From contig NZ_CP139965.1 of the NCBI RefSeq assembly GCF_034424375.1, forward strand, positions 6,510,001-6,574,000: a stretch of DNA of 64,000 nucleotides, read 5' to 3'. Shown piece by piece: positions 25,195-32,933 of this stretch (positions within the stretch are counted from its first letter, which is position 1; each line of letters starts with the position of its first letter). The position numbers and the translations under genes were made by a program. The notes beneath the pieces are model-generated. The model was not told the origin of the DNA. It did not search any database and worked only from the letters and a program-made list of their open reading frames with translations. This DNA is from Paraburkholderia kururiensis. Its GTDB lineage: Bacteria; Pseudomonadota; Gammaproteobacteria; Burkholderiales; Burkholderiaceae.

Positions 25195-26603
25195 TACGCG
25201 AAGTCGTGCACCTGCGGGTATTGCTCGAAAACTTCGCGCATCGTTTCGAGCGCCGCGCGGAACGTGTCTTCGCCCACTTCCGCGCCCACGCACAGGCGCA
25301 CCGCATCGGGCCGCTCGCCGCCACGCACGAGAAACGGGTCCGGCGACGTGACGGCGATGTTGCGGTTGCGCAGTTCGCGCACGAGGCGATCGGTCTGCCA
25401 GTGCGAGGGCACGCGCAGCCACACCGAAAGTGCGTGCGGATGCGAGCCCAGCACATAGCTGCCCAGAATCTGCTGCACGAGTGCCTGGCGACGCGAGAGA
25501 CATTCGCGCTGCACTTCGAGCAGGCGCGCCGCGGTGCCGTCGACGAGCCAGCGCGTGGCGACCTCGGCCATGGGCGGCGTCGCCATCCAGCTGTTCACGC
25601 GCAGCACGCTTTCGGCACGCAGCGCGAGGCGGCGCGGCGTCGTGAGATACCCGATGCGCAAGCCGGTCAGCACCGACTTCGTGAGGCTCGTGCAGTAAAA
25701 CGACAGCTCGGGAATCAGGCTCGAAATGGGCGGCACGGGCTTGGGCAGCAGCGGACCGTACACGTCGTCTTCGATCACGTAGACGCCGTAGCGCTGCGCA
25801 ATGCGCGCAATCGCGCGGCGGCGCGACTCCGGCATCAGCGAAACCGTGGGGTTGTTCAAGGTGGGCGTGCAGACGAGCGCCGAAATGCGCTCGCTATCGC
25901 ACATCTCTTCGAAGTGCTCGGGGTGAATGCCGTACTCGTCTATTTCGAGGCCCTTCAGCGTAAACCCCAGCACGCTTGCGCTGCCGATCACGCCGTGGTC
26001 CGTGAGACTCTCGCAGAGCACGGTGTCGCCCGGCCCCACCAGCGACGCCAGCGCGAGAAAGATGCCGTGCGCGGCGCCGTTCGTGACGAGCAGCGTGTCC
26101 GCCGCGGCCGGCATGCCGAGCGTGGCGAGCCACGCCGCCGCGGCCTGGCGATGATGCTCGAAGCCGGCGATGGGCCGGAACGCGCGAATCCACGGCTGAT
26201 CGTCGAGGCCCGCCAGCGTCGCGCAGACCTTGCGCCACATCGCGTCGTGCTCGGCGGTGTGGATGATGCGTGCAATCGAGAAGTCCACCACGGAGCGCTC
26301 GGCCGTATCGAGCATGTAATTCGACATGGTCTCCGTGACGCGCCCCGAGACGAAACTGCCGCGCCCCACTTCGCAGCGGATCAGGCCCTGGCGCTCCAGT
26401 TCCTTGTAGGCGTTGGTCACCGTCTGCACGCTGATTTCCAGCTCCGCCGCCACGTCGCGCTGCGGCGGCAGGCGCTCGCCCGCGCGCAGCACGGTGCTTT
26501 CGATGTCGCCCGCAATGGCCTTCACCAGCCGCTTGTATTTCGATTCGGCGCCGTGCGCCGCGCGCACCGCTTCGCGCCACTGCTCTCTCACCGTCTTCTC
26601 CAT
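25194..26603 (-). CDS. enuR: MocR/GntR-type PLP-dependent regulator of ectoine utilisation (EnuR)
   Basis: A 469-residue MocR protein: N-terminal GntR winged HTH (about 20-90, 'GERLPPQRDVAAELEISVQTVTNAYKELERQGLI') joined to a fold-type I aminotransferase domain that retains the PLP lysine ('YCTSLTKSVLTGLRIGYL', Lys309). In the characterised Ruegeria EnuR, PLP-bound Lys reacts with N-alpha-acetyl-diaminobutyrate or diaminobutyrate to relieve repression. The placement, upstream of eutB and divergent from ehuB, matches known ectoine loci. ATG 26603 (MEKTVRE) is preferred; a GTG at 26660 would lengthen it by 19 residues, and both have weak ribosome-binding sites. Palindromic elements flank the gene on both sides. 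Confidence 0.9.
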   Translation of the reverse strand: MEKTVREQWREAVRAAHGAESKYKRLVKAIAGDIESTVLRAGERLPPQRDVAAELEISVQTVTNAYKELERQGLIRCEVGRGSFVSGRVTETMSNYMLDTAERSVVDFSIARIIHTAEHDAMWRKVCATLAGLDDQPWIRAFRPIAGFEHHRQAAAAWLATLGMPAAADTLLVTNGAAHGIFLALASLVGPGDTVLCESLTDHGVIGSASVLGFTLKGLEIDEYGIHPEHFEEMCDSERISALVCTPTLNNPTVSLMPESRRRAIARIAQRYGVYVIEDDVYGPLLPKPVPPISSLIPELSFYCTSLTKSVLTGLRIGYLTTPRRLALRAESVLRVNSWMATPPMAEVATRWLVDGTAARLLEVQRECLSRRQALVQQILGSYVLGSHPHALSVWLRVPSHWQTDRLVRELRNRNIAVTSPDPFLVRGGERPDAVRLCVGAEVGEDTFRAALETMREVFEQYPQVHDFA

Positions 26604-26669
26604 GGCTCGTATCTGCGTCGGGTCTTTCCCGGGTCTTTCGATAGTGCGGCCAAAACCCACGGGAAAATT

Positions 26670-26685
26670 ATTGTCCTAGAGCAAT
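26670..26685. promoter_or_regulatory. Candidate EnuR operator in the enuR-ehuB divergent promoter region
   Basis: ATTGTCCTAGAGCAAT is a near-perfect palindrome (ATTG..CTAG..CAAT, 12 of 16 symmetric). It lies in an AT-rich island of a GC-rich neighbourhood, 67 bases upstream of the enuR start and about 140 bases upstream of ehuB. Its left half is the same ATTGTCCT as in the element before eutB. Binding by EnuR is inferred from position and repetition. Confidence 0.55.
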
Positions 26686-26825
26686 CAGAAACAAAAATAT
26701 GGCTTTGTATGCTGGGCTCCAATGGCGGTGTACCACGACACCACATGGGGTTTTCACGGACGCCCCGCCTGACTTCGCGGCGCATGACGCACCGCGCCAC
26801 CCTTACGCCACGCAATGGGACCGAC

Positions 26826-27692
26826 ATGAACCCGAAGCGCCATTCCAGACTGCCCCAGGCTTTCAGCATCGCGTGTATCGCGGCGGCCGGCCTGCTCATG
26901 CACGTGCAGCACGCGGCGGCCGAAACCACGCTACAGCGCATTCAGCGCACCGGCGAGGTACGCATCGGCTACGCGAACGAAGCACCGTTTGCCTACACGA
27001 CGCCCGACGGCAAGGTGACGGGCGAGTCGCCCGAAATCGCGCGCAAGATCTTCGCGAAGCTCGGCGTGAAAAAAGTGGATGGCGTGCTGACCGAATGGGG
27101 CTCGCTCATTCCGGGTCTGCGTGCGGGCCGCTTCGACGTGATTGCCGCCGGCATGTACATCACGCCGGAGCGCTGCAAGCAGGTTGCGTTCGCCGATCCG
27201 CAATACCAGATTCAGGACACGCTGCTCGTGCTGAAAGGCAATCCGAAGAAACTGCACAGCTACGCCGACGTGGCAAAGCAGTCTGACGTGAAGCTCGCGG
27301 TGATGGCGGGCGCCGTGGAACTGGGCAACTCGCGCGATGCTGGCGTGAAAGATGCTCAGTTGCTCCAGGTACCGGACACCACGGCGCAATTGCAGGCCGT
27401 GCGTGCGCGCCGCGCCGATGCAGCCGCAGGCACCGCGCTCACGATGAAGGGCCTCGCCTCGAAAGACGCGGCCCAGGTGGAAACCGTCTCCGACTTCACC
27501 GATGATCCGAAGCACACCGGTTATGGCGCGCTCGCCTTCCGGCCCGAAGACACGGATCTGCGCGACGCCGTGAACAAGCAGCTGCATGCATGGCTCGGCA
27601 CGCCGGACCATCTGCAAACCGTCGCGCCGTTCGGCTTCGACAAGTCGAACCTCACGACGAAGACCGCCGCCGAAATCTGCAGCGGCAAGTAG
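26826..27692 (+). CDS. ehuB: Ectoine/hydroxyectoine ABC transporter substrate-binding protein (EhuB)
   Basis: Periplasmic family-3 solute receptor, 288 residues. The signal peptide (about 1-32, ending 'VQHAAA') is followed by 'GEVRIGYANEAPFAYTTPDGKVTGESPEIARKIFAKLGV' and 'WGSLIPGLRAGRFDVIAAGMYITPERCKQVAF'. This closely resembles the pattern of Sinorhizobium EhuB as I remember it, including the 'TPERC' segment and C-terminal 'PFGF...EICSGK'. ATG 26826 (MNPKRHS) is the start giving a clean signal peptide; the open frame extends far upstream without function. It begins the rightward ehuBCDA arm, divergent from enuR. Confidence 0.88.
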   Translation: MNPKRHSRLPQAFSIACIAAAGLLMHVQHAAAETTLQRIQRTGEVRIGYANEAPFAYTTPDGKVTGESPEIARKIFAKLGVKKVDGVLTEWGSLIPGLRAGRFDVIAAGMYITPERCKQVAFADPQYQIQDTLLVLKGNPKKLHSYADVAKQSDVKLAVMAGAVELGNSRDAGVKDAQLLQVPDTTAQLQAVRARRADAAAGTALTMKGLASKDAAQVETVSDFTDDPKHTGYGALAFRPEDTDLRDAVNKQLHAWLGTPDHLQTVAPFGFDKSNLTTKTAAEICSGK

Positions 27693-27837
27693 ATCGCGAG
27701 AGACGTGGCACGGTTCGCTTCGTGGGCCGGCTTCGGCCGGCCCCGTCGGCACGTATGAAGCCGGCAAGCGCACACACCCCGTTGCAGTCCGCGCATCACG
27801 CGACGGATTGAATGCCATCATGCAAGCGAGGACCGCC

Positions 27838-28557
27838 ATGCGTGAATTGTTCCCCCTGCTCATGCAGGGCACTCTGGTGACCATCGGCATTACGATCGGC
27901 GCGACGTTGCTCGCCATCGTCATGGCGTTCGTGGGCACCGCCGCCAAACTCGCGCCGTGGGCGCCGCTGCGATGGGCGGGCAACGTGTATGTCGAAGTGT
28001 TTCGCGGCACGTCGCTGCTCGTGCAGCTCTTCTGGTTCTTCTTCGTGTTGCCGCTGCCGCCGTTTCGTATCGAACTCACGCCGCTCACCGTGGCCATCGT
28101 GGGGCTCGGATTGCACTACGGCGCCTACGGCTCGGAAATTCTGCGCGGCGCGCTGCGCTCCGTGTCCGGCGGCCAGTTCGAAGCGGCACTCGCTCTGAAC
28201 CTCTCGCCCTTGACGCGCATGCGCCGCATCGTGCTGCCGCAAGCCATGATCAATGCGCTGCCGCCCGCCACGAACCTCATGATCGAATTGCTCAAGGGCA
28301 CGTCGCTCGTGTCGTTGATCACGCTCTCCGACCTCACGTTTCGCGCGCGCCAGCTCGATGAAGCCACGTTCAAGACCGCGGAGATTTTCGGGCTCACGCT
28401 CGTCATCTACTTCGTGCTGGCCCAGTGCATCGCGACGTTGATGCGCTACTTCGAACGACGCGTGAATCACGGCATCGCGAACAGCCGTCCCCGGTCCGCC
28501 GCCCGCCTCGACAACGGCACCGTCATGAGCCGCTTTCTGCAAAGAGTCGCCCGATGA
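27838..28557 (+). CDS. ehuC: Ectoine/hydroxyectoine ABC transporter permease (EhuC)
   Basis: Inner-membrane permease of the HisM/GlnP (polar amino acid) family, 239 residues with about five membrane segments. It has the family N-terminus 'LLMQGTLVTIGITIGATLLAIVMAFVG', 'YVEVFRGTSLLVQLFWFFFVLPLPPF' and the ATPase-coupling EAA loop 'FEAALALNLSPLTRMRRIVLPQAMINALPP'. The start at 27838 has GAGGA upstream; ATG 27820 is an in-frame alternative adding six residues. It ends overlapping the ehuD start by four bases (ATGA). Substrate assignment comes from the cluster. Confidence 0.88.
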   Translation: MRELFPLLMQGTLVTIGITIGATLLAIVMAFVGTAAKLAPWAPLRWAGNVYVEVFRGTSLLVQLFWFFFVLPLPPFRIELTPLTVAIVGLGLHYGAYGSEILRGALRSVSGGQFEAALALNLSPLTRMRRIVLPQAMINALPPATNLMIELLKGTSLVSLITLSDLTFRARQLDEATFKTAEIFGLTLVIYFVLAQCIATLMRYFERRVNHGIANSRPRSAARLDNGTVMSRFLQRVAR

Positions 28558-29213
28558 ACAGCTTCTTCGACCTGCACTACGCCGCGCAGATTCTGCCGGC
28601 CCTGCTGCATGCCTCGCTCTACACGATCCTCATCACGCTGGTCGGTTTTGCCGTTGCGCTCGTGCTGGGCCTCGTGTTCGCGATTCTGAGGCGCAGCGCT
28701 GTCCGGCCGGTCGCGCTCACGGTGGGCTTCGTCGTCGAGTTCATTCGCAGCACGCCGCTCCTGATCCAGATTTACGTGCTCTTTTACGTGCTGCCCGTCT
28801 ACGGCATCACGATGAGCGCGCTCATGGCGGGTACCGTGGGCATCGCGCTGCACTACGCGTGCTATACGTCGGAGGTCTATCGCGCGGGACTGAACGGCGT
28901 GGCGCGCGGCCAGTGGGAGGCGTGTTGCGCGCTGTCGCTTTCGCCGCGACGCACGTACCTCGGCGTGATCCTGCCGCAAGCCATTCGTCCCGTGGTGCCC
29001 GCGCTCGGCAACTATCTGGTCGCCATGTTCAAGGACACGCCCATGCTCTCGGCCATCACCGTCGTGGAACTGATGCAGCAGGCGAAGAACATCGGCTCCG
29101 AAACGTTCCGCTATCTGGAGCCCATCACGCTCGCGGGGCTGTTCTTCCTCGTGATCAGCGTGACGTTCGCCCACCTCGTGCGGCGGCTCGAATTCAGCCT
29201 GAGGTTGCCATGA
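28554..29213 (+). CDS. ehuD: Ectoine/hydroxyectoine ABC transporter permease (EhuD)
   Basis: Second permease of the importer, 219 residues, HisM/GlnP family. 'ILPALLHASLYTILITLVGFAVALVLGLVFAILRRS' opens the membrane part, 'EFIRSTPLLIQIYVLFYVLPVYGI' follows, and the EAA loop is 'WEACCALSLSPRRTYLGVILPQAIRPVVPALGN'. The start ATG overlaps the ehuC stop and the stop overlaps the ehuA start, both as ATGA, so ehuC-ehuD-ehuA are translationally coupled. It is homologous to EhuC but distinct enough to form the usual heterodimer. Confidence 0.88.
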   Translation: MNSFFDLHYAAQILPALLHASLYTILITLVGFAVALVLGLVFAILRRSAVRPVALTVGFVVEFIRSTPLLIQIYVLFYVLPVYGITMSALMAGTVGIALHYACYTSEVYRAGLNGVARGQWEACCALSLSPRRTYLGVILPQAIRPVVPALGNYLVAMFKDTPMLSAITVVELMQQAKNIGSETFRYLEPITLAGLFFLVISVTFAHLVRRLEFSLRLP

Positions 29214-30109
29214 ACCTGCCCACCGCCATGCGCGACGGCGCGCCCCGCGCGCCCACTTCCGGAACACCCGTTATGGAGCAAGCAATGAAACGTGACCCCG
29301 CCGCCGCGTACACGCCCGCCGTCGACCGCAACGGCGACACACCCATGGTGCGCTTTCGCAACGTGACGAAGCGCTATGGCGCGCTGACGGTGCTCGACGG
29401 ACTGGACCTCGAAGTGGGCCGCAACGAAAAAGTCGCGATCATCGGGCCGAGCGGCTCCGGCAAATCGACGCTCTTGCGCGTGCTGATGACGCTCGACCCG
29501 CTCACGGACGGCATGATCGAAGTGGACGGCGAGCCGCTCACGCACATGGTGAAGAACGGCGCGCTCGTGCCCGCTTCGCTGCGCCACCTGCGCCGCGTGC
29601 GCAGCAAGATCGGCATGGTGTTTCAGAGCTTTAACCTCTTTCCGCACATGACGGCGCTCGCCAATACGATCGAAGCGCCCATGCAGGTGCTCGGTCTCTC
29701 GCGCAAGGAAGCCACGGAGCGTGCGCACGAGCTGCTCTGCCTCGTGGGCCTCGAAGACAAGTGCAATCATTACCCGTCGCAGCTGTCAGGCGGCCAGCAG
29801 CAGCGTGTGGCGATTGCGCGTGCGCTCGCCATGCGGCCCAAGGTGATGCTGTTCGACGAGGTGACGTCCGCGCTCGATCCGGAACTGTGCGGCGAAGTGC
29901 TCAACGTGATCCGCCGTCTTGGCAGCGAGCACAACCTCACGATGCTGATGGTCACGCACCAGATGGGCTTCGCCAAAGAGTTCGCGGACCGCGTGTGCTT
30001 TTTCTCGCAGGGCAAGATCATCGAGCAGGGACCGCCGCAGCAGTTCTTCTCGGCGCCCGAGCACGAACGCACGAAGCAGTTCCTGCGCGCGGTGAAGGAA
30101 GCGATGTAG
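29210..30109 (+). CDS. ehuA: Ectoine/hydroxyectoine ABC transporter ATPase (EhuA)
   Basis: ABC ATPase energising the importer, 299 residues. Walker A 'IIGPSGSGKSTLLR' (79-86), Q-loop 'IGMVFQSFNLFPHMTALAN', signature 'LSGGQQQRVAIARALAMRP', Walker B 'VMLFDEVTSALDP' and H-loop 'MLMVTHQMGFAKEF' are all intact. This is the polar-amino-acid subfamily (GlnQ/HisP). The ATG at 29210 overlaps the ehuD stop and has GAGG upstream. It gives an unusually long N-terminal extension of about 45 residues before the ABC domain. A second ATG at 29285 with its own GGAG could be the true start (274 residues). Confidence 0.9.
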   Translation: MNLPTAMRDGAPRAPTSGTPVMEQAMKRDPAAAYTPAVDRNGDTPMVRFRNVTKRYGALTVLDGLDLEVGRNEKVAIIGPSGSGKSTLLRVLMTLDPLTDGMIEVDGEPLTHMVKNGALVPASLRHLRRVRSKIGMVFQSFNLFPHMTALANTIEAPMQVLGLSRKEATERAHELLCLVGLEDKCNHYPSQLSGGQQQRVAIARALAMRPKVMLFDEVTSALDPELCGEVLNVIRRLGSEHNLTMLMVTHQMGFAKEFADRVCFFSQGKIIEQGPPQQFFSAPEHERTKQFLRAVKEAM

Positions 30110-30149
30110 GGGAACGGGCGCGGGCCACTATCCCGCGGCGTGTGACCCG

Positions 30150-31610
30150 CTACGCCGCCTTGCCGACCTTCCCTCTGACGCCGCGCGCAATCTCGTCGCC
30201 GGTGCCGTGCGGCAGCTTCGCGGTGACGGGAATGGACGCCACCGAAAACAGCGCGACCGCGAAAAACGCGGGCCAGAAGTCCGACCAGACCACGTGGGCG
30301 TGGCCTTGCAGGTCGCGCGAAATCTGCAGCACGATGCCCGCGATGGTCACGCCGAGGCCCAGCGAAATCTGCTGGATCACGCTCGCCACACTCGTGGCGC
30401 GGCCGATGTCGCGGCCCGCGATGTCCGCATAGGCAAGCGAATTGAGGCTCGTGAATTGCAGCGAAGGGAACACGCCGCCCACCAGCACCACGCACCAGAT
30501 CAGCCAATGCGGCGTGCCGGGAAAGAAGAATCCGTATGCGGCAATCGCCGCGCCCGCGAGCGCGGCGTTCACCATCAACACCTTGCGGAAGCCGAACTTC
30601 GCGAGCACGCGTGTCGCGATGGTCTTCATGAAGATGGAGCCGAACGCCGATGCGCACGTGATGGAGCCCGACACGAACGCCGTCAGGCCAAGACCTTCCT
30701 GGAGCGCGAGCGGCAGCAGGAACGGCACGGCGCCCAGCCCGATGCGAAACAGCGACCCGCCCACCACGCTCGCATGAAAGCTCGGAATGCGCAGAAACCG
30801 CAGATCGAGCACCGGCCGCTCGGCACGCTGCGCGTAGAACCAGTAGAGCACGAGCAACAACGCACCCGTCACGGTCATCACGAACGCCACGTTGCCCGAC
30901 GCCAGTTCGCCGCCCACGAGCGACAGCCCCAGCATGAAGAGCGACGCGCCCGCAGCAGAAAGCACGAAGCCGATCCAGTCCAGCGGACCGGGATGCTCCT
31001 CGTGCATGTTGGCGATATGGCGATTCGCGAGCCAGATGCCGAAGAGACCGATGGGAATGTTGACGAAGAAGATGAGGCGCCAGTGCAGATAGGTGGTGAT
31101 GAAACCGCCCAGCGGCGGCCCCACCACGGGCCCCAGCAGCGCGGGCACCGTCAGGTAATTGACGGCGCGAATGAACTCGGACTTCGGCACCGAGCGGAAG
31201 ATGATGATGCGCCCCACCGGCACCATCATCGCGCCGCCAATGCCCTGCACGAAGCGCGCCGCCACGAGCGCGGACAACGACGTAGCCGCGGCGCACAGCA
31301 GCGAGCCCGTCATGAAGATGCCGATGGCTACGCGAAACACGGTGCGCGAGCCGAACCGGTCCGCCACCCATCCGCAGATGGGAATGAACACGCCGAGGCC
31401 GATCACGTAGCTCGTGATGGCGAGTTTCAGCGAGATGGGGTCGTGTCCGAGGTCGCGTGCGAGGGCCGGAAGCGACGTCACGATGACCGTGGCGTCCACG
31501 TTTTCCATGAACATCGCGCACGCGACGATGAGTGGAACGATGAAGGGGCCGAGGGCAAGGGGCATGGAGACAGCGGCGCGGCGGTGCGCGAATCCGCGTA
31601 AAGCCGCCAT
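30150..31610 (-). CDS. MFS transporter, DHA2 (EmrB-like, 14-helix) family
   Basis: Inner-membrane drug/proton antiporter-type carrier, about 486 residues with roughly fourteen membrane helices. The DHA2 signature 'MENVDATVIVTSLPALARDLGHDP' lies in helix 1. 'GWVADRFGSRTVFRVAIGIFMTGSLLCAAA' is the motif A region and 'FVQGIGGAMMVPVGRIIIFRSVPKSE' lies after helix 4. No HlyD/EmrA partner or TolC gene is adjacent, so the substrate is unknown. The start is uncertain: 31610 (MAALRG) is used, and 31565 (MPLALG) or 31649 are in frame, none with a good ribosome-binding site. It is convergent with ehuA after 40 bases. Confidence 0.88.
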   Translation of the reverse strand: MAALRGFAHRRAAVSMPLALGPFIVPLIVACAMFMENVDATVIVTSLPALARDLGHDPISLKLAITSYVIGLGVFIPICGWVADRFGSRTVFRVAIGIFMTGSLLCAAATSLSALVAARFVQGIGGAMMVPVGRIIIFRSVPKSEFIRAVNYLTVPALLGPVVGPPLGGFITTYLHWRLIFFVNIPIGLFGIWLANRHIANMHEEHPGPLDWIGFVLSAAGASLFMLGLSLVGGELASGNVAFVMTVTGALLLVLYWFYAQRAERPVLDLRFLRIPSFHASVVGGSLFRIGLGAVPFLLPLALQEGLGLTAFVSGSITCASAFGSIFMKTIATRVLAKFGFRKVLMVNAALAGAAIAAYGFFFPGTPHWLIWCVVLVGGVFPSLQFTSLNSLAYADIAGRDIGRATSVASVIQQISLGLGVTIAGIVLQISRDLQGHAHVVWSDFWPAFFAVALFSVASIPVTAKLPHGTGDEIARGVRGKVGKAA

Positions 31611-31854
31611 TATGGCATCGCGGCGCGGCTCATGTTGTATGTGCCACATTCGCGGCTACGCGTCGGCATCCCGCAAAGCCGCGCCCCGTAAGGCTGTGAC
31701 CGGCACGCAACGTCGCGAGCACAACCGGTGAAAGCCGGGTAAAGTGCGAAACCTGTCGCATGTCCATTCGAATAGCGCGGCAAGCCTTTTGTTGCGGCCC
31801 TGAATAAAGCGTCCTCTAAAACCAGTACAGGCCGCTGAACATTCCACCGATCCG

Positions 31855-32277
31855 ATGAAACGTCGTCTTTTTGCCCTTTTGTTCGCGGCAACGCCCTTGT
31901 TTTGCCAGGCGGCCGTGCTGGACGCACCGCTCGCGTGCAATGTGTCCGCGCATCAATTCGTCTCCGGCCTGATCGATCAGAACCTGATCCAGCCGCACGC
32001 CATGCGTGTGGAAAGCAATTCCATCAACGCGTTCTGGCCGACGCGCGACGCCGACGTCACCGCATTTGGCTTTCGCGTGTTCGCCATCGTGGGCTACGAG
32101 AAGGACGACCCGATCTTCCGCACCGGCACCGGCGAACCCGTGGGCAAGTCGGCCTACGGTGCAGTCGTGATCGGCAGTGACAGCAAGGTGCAGGCGGCCG
32201 TGACGGCGGCGGGGAGTCCCGCCATCGTGCGGCACGTGGGACCGTTAATGACGGCGATCTTCTGTCCGCGCAGTTGA
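31855..32277 (+). CDS. Small exported protein of unknown function
   Basis: 140 residues. A signal peptide (MKRRLFALLFAATPLFCQA, cleavage before AVLDAP) is clear. The mature part of about 120 residues holds two cysteines (one near position 29, one at the C-terminal 'FCPRS') that could form a disulfide, and the pattern 'INAFWPTRDADVTAFGFRVFAIVGYEKDDPIFRTGTGEPVGKSAYGAVVIG'. I do not recognise a family. It is probably periplasmic. It stands alone between a divergently transcribed MFS gene and the porin region. Codon use matches its neighbours, which supports a real gene. Confidence 0.75.
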   Translation: MKRRLFALLFAATPLFCQAAVLDAPLACNVSAHQFVSGLIDQNLIQPHAMRVESNSINAFWPTRDADVTAFGFRVFAIVGYEKDDPIFRTGTGEPVGKSAYGAVVIGSDSKVQAAVTAAGSPAIVRHVGPLMTAIFCPRS

Positions 32278-32497
32278 GATGCGGGGCCGGCCACGCCGGC
32301 CATTCTTCGAGCCCGCGTTCCGTGCGCGAGCGCGACGGCACGCCGCCGCTCGCCGGCGTCTTTCATCGCGCGGTCGTGTGCGCGCACGATAGCCATTCCC
32401 CGCCTTTTCCCGCTTTTCCCGTCGCATTTTTCTATTTCCGCAATAAAGTTTTTCTGCTATTTCAGGGAACTTAATTCGGATCGAAATAACGCCGCAT

Positions 32498-32521
32498 AAA
32501 AAAAGCGGCCCGAAGGCCGCT
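32498..32521 (-). terminator. Strong leftward intrinsic terminator with UUCG tetraloop
   Basis: Read on the reverse strand the sequence is AGCGGCC-TTCG-GGCCGCT followed by seven T, a textbook Rho-independent terminator (stem arms 32504-32510 and 32515-32521, A-run 32498-32504 on the plus strand). No recognised leftward gene precedes it: the nearest gene to the right is the porin, on the plus strand. Confidence 0.9.
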
Positions 32522-32933
32522 GAAAAAGATGAAAAAGACTGCCCTTGGTCAAGGGGCAAGACGGATTTTAGGACTTTCGTCCCCTTTGAATGAGGCAATA
32601 ACCGGGAATAGTGCGTTGCTCGAAACAGGACGAATCAGGCGCCCTGCCCGCGGGCATGAGCGCCGCGCCGGCGTGGGCCGTCGCGCATAAGCAACATAGC
32701 GGGAATGAACCCGGTGCGCTCGCCGCTCGAAACAAACCGAAATAATCTTTTATTCGCATGCACTTACGTGCCGAATTTCCAGCATTACAGATTCCGGAAA
32801 GCACTGTTGTGCGATATGGAATTAAAGAGCGCGGCCAGCCGAATACACTTTGTCCCGAATCGTCAGACCACTCGCCTCTCGCGGTGAATACGCTGATGCG
32901 ATTCTTCTGGATTGTCTCGGAGAGTTATAAATC
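32522..32933. other. AT-rich intergenic region upstream of the porin, possible leftward small RNA
   Basis: About 410 bases, clearly richer in A/T than the surroundings. It must hold the porin promoter. Leftward, a second hairpin (TGCCCCTTG/AAGGGCA, about 32539-32557) lies just before the strong terminator at 32498-32521, an arrangement seen in small RNAs. A 78-codon leftward frame beginning with GTG at 32804 ends at 32568, but it lacks a ribosome-binding site and has atypical composition. A rightward 60-codon frame (32705-32887) is equally unconvincing. Confidence 0.5.

Noticed and set aside
24110..30109. Interpretation of the eutB/eutC/ABC genes as an opine or amino-acid (threonine/ornithine) operon
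   Set aside because: The presence of ectoine hydrolase and deacetylase, a MocR regulator, AsnC, dehydrogenase and aminotransferase in the known order fits ectoine utilisation much better.
32568..32804. Leftward 78-codon frame ending just before the UUCG terminator
   Set aside because: It has a GTG start without Shine-Dalgarno, mixed composition and no recognisable domain. I kept the region as a possible small RNA instead.
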